Shown here: positions 1 through 6,181 of the stretch, one piece after another
How the letters are laid out: each line of letters begins with the position of its first letter
How positions within the stretch are numbered: position 1 is the first letter of the stretch
Source: Rickettsiales bacterium
GTDB taxonomy: Bacteria; Pseudomonadota; Alphaproteobacteria; Rickettsiales; UBA1997
Direction: 5' to 3'
Length of the DNA stretch: 7,662 nucleotides
NCBI GenBank assembly: GCA_947455365.1
Contig: CANGNU010000044.1
Coordinates: 1-7,662 of the forward strand
Translations under genes and position numbers: made by a program
Notes under the pieces: generated by a model
What the model was told of the DNA's origin: nothing
The model's database searches: none
Seen by the model: only the letters and a program-made list of their open reading frames with translations

Positions 1-96
1 ATTAATTATTGAGCGACTGTGTCAAAATAGGTCAGCGTGTCTCGCGCAGCGAGAATTAACGTGACCTACTTTTGATTCAGTCGCTCAATAATTAAT
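1..96. repeat. Long nested palindrome (cruciform or MITE-like element) downstream of dnaB
   Basis: The outer arms 1-19 (ATTAATTATTGAGCGACTG) and 78-96 are perfect reverse complements over 19 bp. Pairing continues inward: 22-27 with 70-75, 28-34 with 62-68 (C69 bulged), 36-38 with 59-61, and a central hairpin TCTCGC-GCA-GCGAGA at 40-54. About 41 base pairs form in 96 nt. The element lies 37 bp past the dnaB stop codon, so in the dnaB mRNA it would fold into one long hairpin that could protect the 3' end or help end transcription. No T-run follows it in the minus direction inside the window, so a classic intrinsic terminator cannot be shown. Its size and layered symmetry also fit a small non-autonomous palindromic repeat. 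Because it begins at base 1, it may continue to the left. I do not recognise its family. Confidence 0.8.
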
Positions 97-133
97 TAAA
101 TCGTATATTTTTTAAAATTTATTTTTTCCATTT

Positions 134-1603
134 TTACTCGCCAACAAAATCACTTTGAAACCCACCATGTTGCATATCAAGGTTGCGGAAGCGCGTAAAC
201 TCTGCATCGAAGAACAAATGCAAATTGCCAATTGGGCCATTTCTTTGTTTGGCAATAATCACCTCAGAAACATTGCGCAGGCGATTCATCTCAGCGCGCC
301 ATTCCTCAAACTTCGCCACATCGGTTTCTGGCGGCTGTTTCCGCTCATGATAATAACTCTCGCGATAAATAAACGCCACCACATCAGCATCTTGCTCAAT
401 TGAGCCCGATTCGCGCAGGTCAGAAAGCTGCGGCCGCTTGTCGTCGCGCTGCTCCACCGCCCGCGACAATTGCGACAGCGCCATCACCGGAATATTAAAT
501 TCCTTAGCAATTGCCTTCAGCCCTTGCGTAATTTCAGAAATTTCTTGCACCCGATTCTCATTAGAGCCGCGCGACCCCGAGCCCTTCACCAACTGCAAAT
601 AATCTACCATAATCAACCCCAAATTATGCTTGCGAACCATGCGCCGCGTGCGTGTACGAAGTGCACCAATTGACAGAGCAGGAGTATCGTCAATAAAAAA
701 CGGCCATTTGGAAATCTCGGCAGACCGCGCCGCTATTGCTTCCCACTCCATATCATTCAACTGCCCTGTGCGAAATTTTGTTGCGCTAATACTAGATTCC
801 ATCGACAAAATCCGCGCCGATAGCTGATCGGCCGACATTTCCAGCGAGAAAAATCCCACCGCTTTTTTCTTCTTCGGGTCATCAACTTCATCATTCAAAA
901 ACTTGCAGGCATTTACAGCCATGTTGATTGCCAGGGCGGTTTTTCCCATCGAAGGTCTTCCCGCCAAAATAATTAAATCAGAATTTTGCATGCCACCCAA
1001 CATTTTATCAAGGTCCACCAACCCAGTAGAGACGCCGCTCAAATGGCTATCGCGTTTTCTCGCAATAATAGTTTTATCGAGCGTTTCTTTCAGCGAAACC
1101 GAAATATTGCGAAAATCGCTGCGGCCGTTTCCTTGATTGGTCAGCTTAAATAAACTTGTCTCGGCATTTTCAATTTGCTCTTCACCCGTGCTGCGATCCT
1201 CCAGTTTGTAGGCGCGATTGACAATATCTTCACCAATCATCACCAGCTCTCGCTTCATGGCCAAATCATGCACCAAACGCGCATATTGCGCAATATCAAC
1301 AATTACAGAGGCGGCACCAAGCAACGAAGAAAGATACAGCGCTCCGCCTACAGCCTTAACATTCGGATCGTTATCGAAAAATTGCTTCAGCGTAACTTGG
1401 TTAGCAACAATATTAGTTTTTTCAACATTATGCAAAATTTGCCCATAAATTTTTTGATGGGCGGGCTCGTAGAAGTGCTCGGGCGTAAGAAATTCGGACA
1501 CGCGGTTTAAATATTCGTTATTCAAAATAATGGTGCCCAAGATGATTTGTTCAGCCTCTGAGTTGTAGAGTTCTTTGCGTGTATCGATATTTACTTCTGA
1601 CAT
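134..1603 (-). CDS. dnaB: Replicative DNA helicase DnaB
   Basis: This is the hexameric, ATP-driven helicase that unwinds DNA at the replication fork and recruits primase. The 489-residue product has the usual two-part layout. The N-terminal helical domain spans about residues 14-115 and starts with SEAEQIILGTIILNN. A linker leads to the RecA-like motor domain from about residue 185. Visible motifs are Walker A GRPSMGKT (215-222), FSLEMS (252-257), Walker B LIMVDYLQL (330-338, D334), SQLSR (377-381), DLRESGSIEQDAD (395-407) and QRNGPIG (453-459). The length is close to the usual 460-500 and there is no intein or truncation. The ATG start has no Shine-Dalgarno sequence, but the N-terminal domain starts where the family expects it. 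The gene is last in the minus-strand series, 202 bp after glpX, with a twin-hairpin repeat between them and a long palindrome after its stop. Confidence 0.97.
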   Translation of the reverse strand: MSEVNIDTRKELYNSEAEQIILGTIILNNEYLNRVSEFLTPEHFYEPAHQKIYGQILHNVEKTNIVANQVTLKQFFDNDPNVKAVGGALYLSSLLGAASVIVDIAQYARLVHDLAMKRELVMIGEDIVNRAYKLEDRSTGEEQIENAETSLFKLTNQGNGRSDFRNISVSLKETLDKTIIARKRDSHLSGVSTGLVDLDKMLGGMQNSDLIILAGRPSMGKTALAINMAVNACKFLNDEVDDPKKKKAVGFFSLEMSADQLSARILSMESSISATKFRTGQLNDMEWEAIAARSAEISKWPFFIDDTPALSIGALRTRTRRMVRKHNLGLIMVDYLQLVKGSGSRGSNENRVQEISEITQGLKAIAKEFNIPVMALSQLSRAVEQRDDKRPQLSDLRESGSIEQDADVVAFIYRESYYHERKQPPETDVAKFEEWRAEMNRLRNVSEVIIAKQRNGPIGNLHLFFDAEFTRFRNLDMQHGGFQSDFVGE

Positions 1604-1694
1604 TTTTTGAGATGATTTTTGAATCTAAAATTAAGGCAAGATTCTAAATCTAAATTGGAAATTAGGAAGGGAAAAATTTACAGGTAAAGAAGAA

Positions 1695-1724
1695 ATTATA
1701 GAGGTATTGTGTCATTCCCGCGAA
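1695..1724 (-). promoter_or_regulatory. Weak candidate promoter for dnaB at the edge of the twin-hairpin repeat
   Basis: On the minus strand a perfect TATAAT (1695-1700) lies about 92 bp before the dnaB ATG, just outside the repeat at 1711-1776. The best -35 is poor: TTCGCG at 1719-1724 with an 18-bp spacer, inside the repeat arm. If real, transcription would start near 1688 and give a leader of about 85 nt. The -10 match alone is weak evidence in AT-rich DNA. Confidence 0.25.
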
Positions 1725-1776
1725 AGCGGGAATCTATTGCTGCATTAGGTAAGATTCCCGCTTTCGCGGAAATGAC
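1711..1776. repeat. Twin-hairpin repeat, copy 1 (REP/dRS3-like)
   Basis: Two 24-bp arms, 1711-1734 and 1753-1776, are inverted copies matching at 23 of 24 positions, separated by 18 nt. Each arm is itself a small hairpin: the left one holds ATTCCCGC-GAAA-GCGGGAAT (1714-1733), an 8-bp stem with a GNRA-type loop. The core resembles the ATTCCC...GGGAAT repeats known in many Proteobacteria, such as neisserial dRS3; the likeness is by eye. The element sits between the glpX stop and dnaB, and in the minus-strand transcript it could shield the glpX 3' end or slow RNA polymerase. Copy 2 at 6989-7054 has the same total length and spacer length. A short open frame through this repeat gives the familiar spurious peptide DSRFRGND and is not a gene. 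Confidence 0.9.
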
Positions 1777-1805
1777 ATATGATTGTGAATGATAAAGACA
1801 GAGAA

Positions 1806-2759
1806 TTACAGATATTCCGACAAAGTTTTGATTACCTTTTTCTCGCGTGAATCCATCACCAGTGAATTTACAAAAATGCGGCCGTTTTTTTTGTGAACGC
1901 CGCGCAGCATGTAACCATCGGTCACGCCAGCGCAAGCAAAAATTACATCGCCTTTCGCCATTTGTTCCGCAGTATATTTTTTATTTAAATCTTTGATGCC
2001 CATTTTTTTGGCGCGCTCAATTTGTTTTTTGTTGTCGCCAAAAATTAAGCGACCCATCATCTGCCCGCCAATTACGCGCAGAGCGGCTGCAGCCAATACA
2101 CCTTCAGGCGCACCACCTGTTCCCATGTAAGCGTCAACCCTAGTGTCCGCTGAAGTGCAGGCAATAACGCCAGCAACATCGCCATCACCAATAAGGCGAA
2201 TGCGAGCACCAGCCTCGCGGGTTTTGGCAATTAATTCTTTGTGGCGATCGCGCTCAAGAATCATGACGGTAAGGTCAGAAATTGCACATTTTTTAGCTTT
2301 AGCAATGTTGGTTAAATTTGCTTTAACTGAATTATCAAGATCAACCACGCCTACAGGCAAGCCAGCTCCCACTGCAATTTTTTCCATGTAAACATCGGGG
2401 GCATGAAGAAATCCGCCATTTTGAGCAAAGGCAATAACGGCCAGTGAAGACTCGCCAGCATTGGCGCAAATGGTTGTTCCTTCAAGTGGATCGAGGGCTA
2501 TATCAACTTTATGCGTTGCACCTTTCACACCAACCTTTTCGCCAATATAAAGCATTGGTGCTTCATCGCGCTCACCTTCACCAATTACAATAGTGCCAGC
2601 AATGTTCATTTTATTGAGGCTAGAGCGCATTGACTTAACGGCGGCAGCATCTGCGGCCATGTTATCGCCTTTGCCAATCCAGTCATAGCAAGCAATAGCG
2701 GCTTGATCGACGGTTGCGATAATATCAGAAGTAAGGTGAGAGAGAGATTGTTTTGTCAT
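1806..2759 (-). CDS. glpX: Fructose-1,6-bisphosphatase class II (GlpX)
   Basis: GlpX hydrolyses fructose 1,6-bisphosphate to fructose 6-phosphate in the cytoplasm, a key step of gluconeogenesis; some family members also act on sedoheptulose 1,7-bisphosphate. The product belongs to the metal-dependent, lithium-sensitive phosphatase fold. Residues matching the E. coli metal and substrate ligands are present: D37 (GDNMAAD), E61 (IGEGERDEAPM), D90 and E93 (DPLEGT) and E219 (GGAPEG). I chose the ATG at 2757-2759, giving 317 residues starting MTKQSLSHLT. The reading frame stays open to a TTG at 2799-2801, but the extra 14 residues have no counterpart in E. coli GlpX and would run almost into the hairpin behind rpmG. 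There is no Shine-Dalgarno sequence at either start. The gene lies 76 bp downstream of rpmG on the same strand. A class I enzyme elsewhere in the genome cannot be excluded. Confidence 0.95.
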   Translation of the reverse strand: MTKQSLSHLTSDIIATVDQAAIACYDWIGKGDNMAADAAAVKSMRSSLNKMNIAGTIVIGEGERDEAPMLYIGEKVGVKGATHKVDIALDPLEGTTICANAGESSLAVIAFAQNGGFLHAPDVYMEKIAVGAGLPVGVVDLDNSVKANLTNIAKAKKCAISDLTVMILERDRHKELIAKTREAGARIRLIGDGDVAGVIACTSADTRVDAYMGTGGAPEGVLAAAALRVIGGQMMGRLIFGDNKKQIERAKKMGIKDLNKKYTAEQMAKGDVIFACAGVTDGYMLRGVHKKNGRIFVNSLVMDSREKKVIKTLSEYL

Positions 2760-2804
2760 TGGCGCGATCTGTTTCGTTATTGAAGTGAGGCCAAAACCCA
2801 AGAC

Positions 2805-2825
2805 TGGCGCTGGTTTACAGCGCTA
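2805..2825 (-). terminator. Hairpin after rpmG, possible weak terminator or attenuator before glpX
   Basis: Read on the minus strand the sequence is TAGCGCTG-TAAAC-CAGCGCCA, an 8-bp stem (seven matched pairs plus one non-Watson-Crick position) with a 5-nt loop. It lies 10 nt past the rpmG stop codon. The following minus-strand bases, GTCTTGGGTTTTGG, hold only a short T-tract, so full intrinsic termination is doubtful. It may partly separate the highly expressed rpmG message from glpX or mark an mRNA 3' end. Confidence 0.4.
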
Positions 2826-2835
2826 AGTGCTTGAA

Positions 2836-3030
2836 TTATGAAGACATTTTTTGTTCTTTGAATTCAACATGTTTTCTAACGACTGGATCGTATTTTGAGA
2901 AAATCATTTTTTCTTGTTTTTGCTTCGGGTTGCGGCGTGCAAGGTAGAAGAATCCAGTGCCTGCGGTGCTTACCATTTTGAAAAGAACCGAGTTTCTTTT
3001 AGCTTTTGAAGCTTTAGGTTTTCCAGCCAT
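2836..3030 (-). CDS. rpmG: 50S ribosomal protein L33
   Basis: L33 is a small basic protein of the large ribosomal subunit, near the tRNA exit site. The 64-residue product carries the family core: [19 protein letters not shown], then a lysine-rich stretch, then [14 protein letters not shown] at the C-terminus. It lacks the two CxxC pairs of zinc-binding L33 forms, so it is the zinc-independent type common in Proteobacteria. It is about 10 residues longer than E. coli L33 because of a lysine-rich N-terminus ([13 protein letters not shown]). The ATG fits that start, although no Shine-Dalgarno sequence precedes it. A strong promoter lies 42-69 bp upstream, which suits a ribosomal protein gene with its own transcription start. 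It follows ilvN by 83 bp and precedes glpX, and neither neighbour is related in function. Confidence 0.96.
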   Translation of the reverse strand: MAGKPKASKAKRNSVLFKMVSTAGTGFFYLARRNPKQKQEKMIFSKYDPVVRKHVEFKEQKMSS

Positions 3031-3071
3031 TGTAAAAAATATTTAATGTTAAAAAGTGAATAAGGGCGGCG

Positions 3072-3099
3072 ATTATAGAAGCTATTTCTGAAGTTTCAA
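3072..3099 (-). promoter_or_regulatory. Sigma70-type promoter of rpmG
   Basis: On the minus strand TTGAAA (-35, 3094-3099, five of six consensus bases) and a perfect TATAAT (-10, 3072-3077) are 16 bp apart. Transcription would start near 3065, giving an untranslated leader of roughly 35 nt before the rpmG ATG. The -35 box starts 14 bp past the ilvN stop codon, so rpmG has its own promoter. No hairpin separates the two genes, so readthrough from ilvBN is also possible. This is the best promoter match in the window. Confidence 0.7.
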
Positions 3100-3113
3100 C
3101 GACTTTATACTAA

Positions 3114-3638
3114 TTATTCGTTGCCCAAATCATTCAGTTTTTTATCGCCCTTGAAGCCAGCAACCACGCCAGTTCGTGATACTCCATCAAGCCCCAAAAC
3201 TGACAATTTTTCCAAAACTTCGTCAATCATTTCAGAAGTTCCAATCACTTCAAAAACTACCGAATCGCCAGTAATATCAACAATGTGAGTGCGATATTTA
3301 TCGACAATTTTTATGGCTTCTTCGCGCTTTGCTTCATCGCCCATTACTTTTACCAAAGCAAGTTCGCGCTCAATGTAGCCGCGCTCTTTGGTAAGTTCCA
3401 TGGCGCGATAAACCGAGACAATTCGTATTAATAATTTGCAGATTAAATCTGTTGTTTTGCTGGTAGTGTAGGTGGTAACGGTGATGCGCGAAAGTTTTTT
3501 ATCTTTACTAACCGCTGCTACATTTAGCGATTCAATGTTACAGCCGCGCGCTGAGAAAAGTTCTACAATGCGGGCTAGGGCGCCAAATTCGTTATCGACT
3601 AAAATTGCAATTACATGTTTTTTTATTGTGTCAGTCAT
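3114..3638 (-). CDS. ilvN: Acetolactate synthase small (regulatory) subunit
   Basis: This subunit activates the catalytic IlvB subunit and carries the valine feedback site of acetohydroxyacid synthase. The 174-residue product has an N-terminal ACT domain (about residues 8-82) with DNEFGALARIVELFSARGCN and IESL, followed by the family's C-terminal domain containing ERELALVKV and HIVDITGDSVVFEVIGTSE. G19 and N34 match G14 and N29 of E. coli IlvH, positions where changes are known to give valine resistance, so feedback control is probably intact (inference). The length suits the family (E. coli IlvH has 163 residues). The gene lies 61 bp after ilvB on the same strand, the normal order for the two subunits, and is probably co-transcribed with it. 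The ATG start has only an AT-rich leader and no Shine-Dalgarno sequence. The symbol ilvH would be equally valid. Confidence 0.95.
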   Translation of the reverse strand: MTDTIKKHVIAILVDNEFGALARIVELFSARGCNIESLNVAAVSKDKKLSRITVTTYTTSKTTDLICKLLIRIVSVYRAMELTKERGYIERELALVKVMGDEAKREEAIKIVDKYRTHIVDITGDSVVFEVIGTSEMIDEVLEKLSVLGLDGVSRTGVVAGFKGDKKLNDLGNE

Positions 3639-3662
3639 GCTAAAAATTAAAAATAAATTGGT

Positions 3663-3694
3663 GAAGAATTCTTATCGAAACTGAAGAGTTCTTC
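3663..3694. repeat. Inverted repeat in the ilvB-ilvN gap
   Basis: The arms GAAGAATTCTT (3663-3673) and AAGAGTTCTTC (3684-3694) pair over 11 positions around a 10-nt loop. Ten pairs are Watson-Crick and the odd one (T3669/G3688) is a wobble on the plus strand but an A-C mismatch in the minus-strand mRNA. No T-run follows, so it is not an obvious terminator. A hairpin between subunit genes can tune the ratio of the two products by RNA processing, but nothing here proves that. Confidence 0.5.
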
Positions 3695-3699
3695 CAAAC

Positions 3700-5460
3700 C
3701 TAAACCGCGTTCATGTCCTTCTGCACATAAAGCCGCGCTTGTTTACCTAAGAGAATTTCATTGTGCGCCGCGCCTGCAGGAATCATTGGAAAGACATTTT
3801 CTGCTTTATCAACAACGCAATCAAATAGCACAGGGCCTTGATGAGCAAGCATTTCGGCAATTTTACTTTCTAGTTCTTCAGGTTTTTCGCAGCGCAAACC
3901 CTTAATACCAAAGCTTTCCGCCAGTTTCATGAAATCGGGTAAAGATTCCATATAAGATTGACTTTCGCGTTTATCGTAAATTAATTCTTGCCACTGCCGC
4001 ACCATGCCCATGTAGCGATTGTTGAGGATAAATATTTTAACAGGCAGGTTATATTGCTTGATAGTCGCCAACTCTTGCATATTCATCATAAAGGACGCAT
4101 CGCCGCTAATGCACAGCGCCAAGGCTTGCGGGTGGGCAATTTGCGCGCCAATAGCCGCTGGAACGCCGTAGCCCATGGTTCCAAGGCCACCAGAAGTAAG
4201 CCATTTTTTAGGCGAATCAAACTGCATATATTGCGCCGCCCACATTTGGTGCTGGCCGACATCGGTTGAAACAAATGGCGCAGATTTTTTGCTAAGATTA
4301 TTTAAAAGCTGTAAAGCCCATTCTGGCTTGATTGTGTCGCTGCTTTGTTCATAAGAAAGTGAGTCAATTTTTTGCCATTCTTTAATTTGATTCCACCAAG
4401 TAGAAATTTCTTCATAGCGACATTTTAACCCGTGCGACTTCCATTCATGCACTAGAGCCTCTAAGGCTGTAACTGCATCACTGACAATTGGAATATCAAC
4501 GCGAATAATTTTATTTATTGAAGAATCGTCAATATCAATATGGATTTTTTTCGAGTTGGGCGAGAAGGCGTTAACACGGCCAGTCACGCGGTCATCAAAG
4601 CGCGCGCCAATGTTGATCATAACATCGCAATCATGCATTGCCATGTTTGCTTCATATGTGCCGTGCATTCCCAGCATTCCAACAAAATGTTTATCAGAGG
4701 CAGGAAAGCCACCAAGGCCCATCAGAGTAGTGGTGATTGGGTATCCAGTTAAGTTAACTAATTCGGTTAGAAGCTTGCTGGCTTTGTCTCCAGAGTTGAT
4801 AATTCCACCGCCAGTGTAGAAAATTGGTTTTTTTGCTAAAGCAATTAAGCTTACAGCCTCAACAATTTGCGCGTGATTAATTTTATTGTTGTAAGGCTTT
4901 ACTTCAAATGATTTGCGATTGATTTCCATCTTGCCGCTGTAGTGCGCCTTGTTGTTTTGCACATCTTTTGGAATGTCAATTAACACTGGCCCCGGACGGC
5001 CTGAACGCGCAATATGAAAGGCCTCGTGGATAATGTAGGGTAAATCTTCAACATTTTTTACTAAATAATTATGTTTAGTGCAAGAGCGCGTTAAGCCAGT
5101 AATATCAGCCTCTTGAAAACCATCAGTGCCAATTAAACTAGTGGCAACTTGGCCAGAAATGCAAACAAGTGGAATGGAATCAAGATAGGCGTCTGTAAGG
5201 CCCGTAATGGCATTGGTGGCACCCGGACCAGAGGTAACGGTAATTACACCAACTTTGCCAGTAGAGCGCGCATAGCCTTCAGCGGCGTGGGCGGCGGCTT
5301 GTTCATGGCGCGTTAAAATGTGGCGAATTTTGCTTTGCGTAAAAAGTGCGTCATAAAATGGCAGAATTGCTCCACCCGGATAGCCAAAAATTGTGTCTAC
5401 ACCCTCATTAACAAAGGCTTTGATGATAATTTCTGCGCCAGTAAATTTGTTTTCGGTCAT
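3700..5460 (-). CDS. ilvB: Acetolactate synthase large (catalytic) subunit
   Basis: This ThDP-, Mg- and FAD-dependent enzyme joins two pyruvates to acetolactate, or pyruvate and 2-oxobutyrate to acetohydroxybutyrate, starting valine, leucine and isoleucine synthesis. The 586-residue product is full length. The N-terminal ThDP-binding domain shows GYPGGAILPFYDAL (26-39) and the catalytic glutamate E53 in RHEQAAAHAAEGYAR. The middle domain shows the FAD-associated GARFDDRVTGR (285-295). The C-terminal domain has the ThDP/metal motif from GDASF (453-457) to NN (480-481). W490 in MVRQWQELIY matches the tryptophan that favours 2-oxobutyrate in E. coli AHAS II. The ATG at 5458-5460 places MTENKFTGAEIIIKAF as the family start. 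The gene is divergent from fabZ and is followed by its regulatory subunit. The symbol ilvI is also used for this family. Confidence 0.97.
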   Translation of the reverse strand: MTENKFTGAEIIIKAFVNEGVDTIFGYPGGAILPFYDALFTQSKIRHILTRHEQAAAHAAEGYARSTGKVGVITVTSGPGATNAITGLTDAYLDSIPLVCISGQVATSLIGTDGFQEADITGLTRSCTKHNYLVKNVEDLPYIIHEAFHIARSGRPGPVLIDIPKDVQNNKAHYSGKMEINRKSFEVKPYNNKINHAQIVEAVSLIALAKKPIFYTGGGIINSGDKASKLLTELVNLTGYPITTTLMGLGGFPASDKHFVGMLGMHGTYEANMAMHDCDVMINIGARFDDRVTGRVNAFSPNSKKIHIDIDDSSINKIIRVDIPIVSDAVTALEALVHEWKSHGLKCRYEEISTWWNQIKEWQKIDSLSYEQSSDTIKPEWALQLLNNLSKKSAPFVSTDVGQHQMWAAQYMQFDSPKKWLTSGGLGTMGYGVPAAIGAQIAHPQALALCISGDASFMMNMQELATIKQYNLPVKIFILNNRYMGMVRQWQELIYDKRESQSYMESLPDFMKLAESFGIKGLRCEKPEELESKIAEMLAHQGPVLFDCVVDKAENVFPMIPAGAAHNEILLGKQARLYVQKDMNAV

Positions 5461-5485
5461 ATATTTTAGAAAAGATTGAGGCCCT

Positions 5486-5514
5486 ATTTAAGCGCCTTGC
5501 AAGTTTTGAATCAA
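5486..5514 (-). promoter_or_regulatory. Candidate promoter of ilvBN
   Basis: On the minus strand TTGATT (-35, 5509-5514) and TTAAAT (-10, 5486-5491) stand 17 bp apart, each matching four of six consensus bases. Transcription would begin near 5479 and leave a leader of under 20 nt, too short for a classic ilv leader-peptide attenuator. The spacing is ideal but the boxes are mediocre, so this is the best guess in the divergent region and not a firm call. Confidence 0.4.
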
Positions 5515-5535
5515 GAAAAATTTCGACTGCAAGGC
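5494..5535. promoter_or_regulatory. Spaced inverted repeat over the ilvB promoter, possible operator
   Basis: GCCTTGCA (5494-5501) and TGCAAGGC (5528-5535) are perfect 8-bp inverted copies with 26 bp between them. The proximal arm falls in the spacer of the candidate ilvB promoter and the distal arm lies just upstream of its -35 box. Centre-to-centre spacing is 34 bp, about three helical turns, which would place two bound proteins on one face. It could be a site for a regulator of ilvBN, but an 8-bp repeat of this kind could also arise by chance. Confidence 0.25.
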
Positions 5536-5649
5536 TCTGCCAGCTTGTTTTTGTAGGCAATTGATTAGCGATGCTTGCATTTTTGAAAAAAAAACATAGT
5601 CTGCGTGACAAATTTACTTACTTAATATTCAACAAAATATATCGCAAAA

Positions 5650-6114
5650 ATGACTGAAGTAAAAACAATCGAAATTGGCATTGAAAAAATTATTAAAGAC
5701 TTGCCGCACCGCTATCCGTTTCTCTTGATTGACAAAGTTTCAATTCATGAGCCGTTTAAAAAAGCTGTTGGAATTAAAAATGTTACTTTCAACGAACCGC
5801 ATTTTACTGGTCATTTTCCAGATAAACCAATTATGCCGGGCGTTCTTATTGTTGAGGCGATGGCACAAACTGCAGCAATTTTAATTCTTAATTCTTCTGA
5901 AGAAAAAAAAGAAGATTGTCTAGTTTATTTTATGTCAATTGACGCGGTAAAGTTTAGAAAGCCAGTGGTTCCCGGCGATGTTTTAGAATTGCATGTTACT
6001 AATATTCAAAGCCGTTCTAATGTTTGGAAAATGGCAGGAGTTGGCATGGTTGCTGGGCAAAAAGTGGCTGAAGCAGAATTTTCAGCAATGTTTGCGGATA
6101 AGAAAAAATCATAA
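5650..6114 (+). CDS. fabZ: 3-hydroxyacyl-[acyl-carrier-protein] dehydratase FabZ
   Basis: FabZ removes water from 3-hydroxyacyl-ACP to give trans-2-enoyl-ACP in fatty acid elongation. The 154-residue product is a single hot-dog domain of normal length (E. coli 151). It shows LPHRYPFLLIDKV (18-30), then the catalytic segment with H55 in GHFPDKPIMPG and the acid E69 in VEAMAQTAA, and later DAVKFRKPVVPGD (98-110). It carries the FabZ pattern and not the longer FabA type. The gene starts the plus-strand run and lpxA follows 67 bp after its stop, the usual fabZ-lpxA pairing. Both enzymes use 3-hydroxyacyl-ACP, so their ratio helps set the split between phospholipid and lipid A. The ATG is the only start that fits and is preceded by an AT-rich leader with no Shine-Dalgarno sequence. 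I see no convincing promoter in the 189-bp divergent region upstream. Confidence 0.96.
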   Translation: MTEVKTIEIGIEKIIKDLPHRYPFLLIDKVSIHEPFKKAVGIKNVTFNEPHFTGHFPDKPIMPGVLIVEAMAQTAAILILNSSEEKKEDCLVYFMSIDAVKFRKPVVPGDVLELHVTNIQSRSNVWKMAGVGMVAGQKVAEAEFSAMFADKKKS

Positions 6115-6181
6115 TCTTAAGAAAAAATAAGAAACACACTTTAAATAATTAATTATGAAGTTTCTAATAAAAAAACATTCT

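Noticed and set aside
155..1510. Several plus-strand open frames of 65-111 codons opposite dnaB
   Set aside because: dnaB is a full-length, motif-complete gene on the minus strand; these antisense frames have no recognisable domain.
1696..1935. Minus-strand open frame of 79 codons overlapping the end of glpX
   Set aside because: It lies partly inside glpX in another frame and otherwise translates the twin-hairpin repeat, giving the well-known spurious peptide DSRFRGND. It has no independent support.
3988..4819. Open frames on both strands within ilvB
   Set aside because: They lie wholly inside the conserved ilvB coding region and are frame shadows.
5408..5611. Minus-strand open frame of 67 codons upstream of and overlapping ilvB
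   Set aside because: It needs a TTG start, includes a homopolymer run coding for CFFF, and overlaps ilvB in a different frame. The stretch about QSLAVEIFLDSKLARRLN looks somewhat protein-like, so a remnant of an older gene is possible, but I recognise no family.
5605..5628. Possible fabZ promoter with GTGACA (5605-5610) and TAATAT (5623-5628)
   Set aside because: The spacer would be only 12 bp, too short for a sigma70 promoter, and no better pair was found.
5461..5649. Possible ilv leader-peptide attenuator or T-box/riboswitch upstream of ilvB
   Set aside because: No short reading frame rich in Val, Leu or Ile codons and no terminator/antiterminator pair with a T-run precede ilvB; the candidate leader is under 20 nt.
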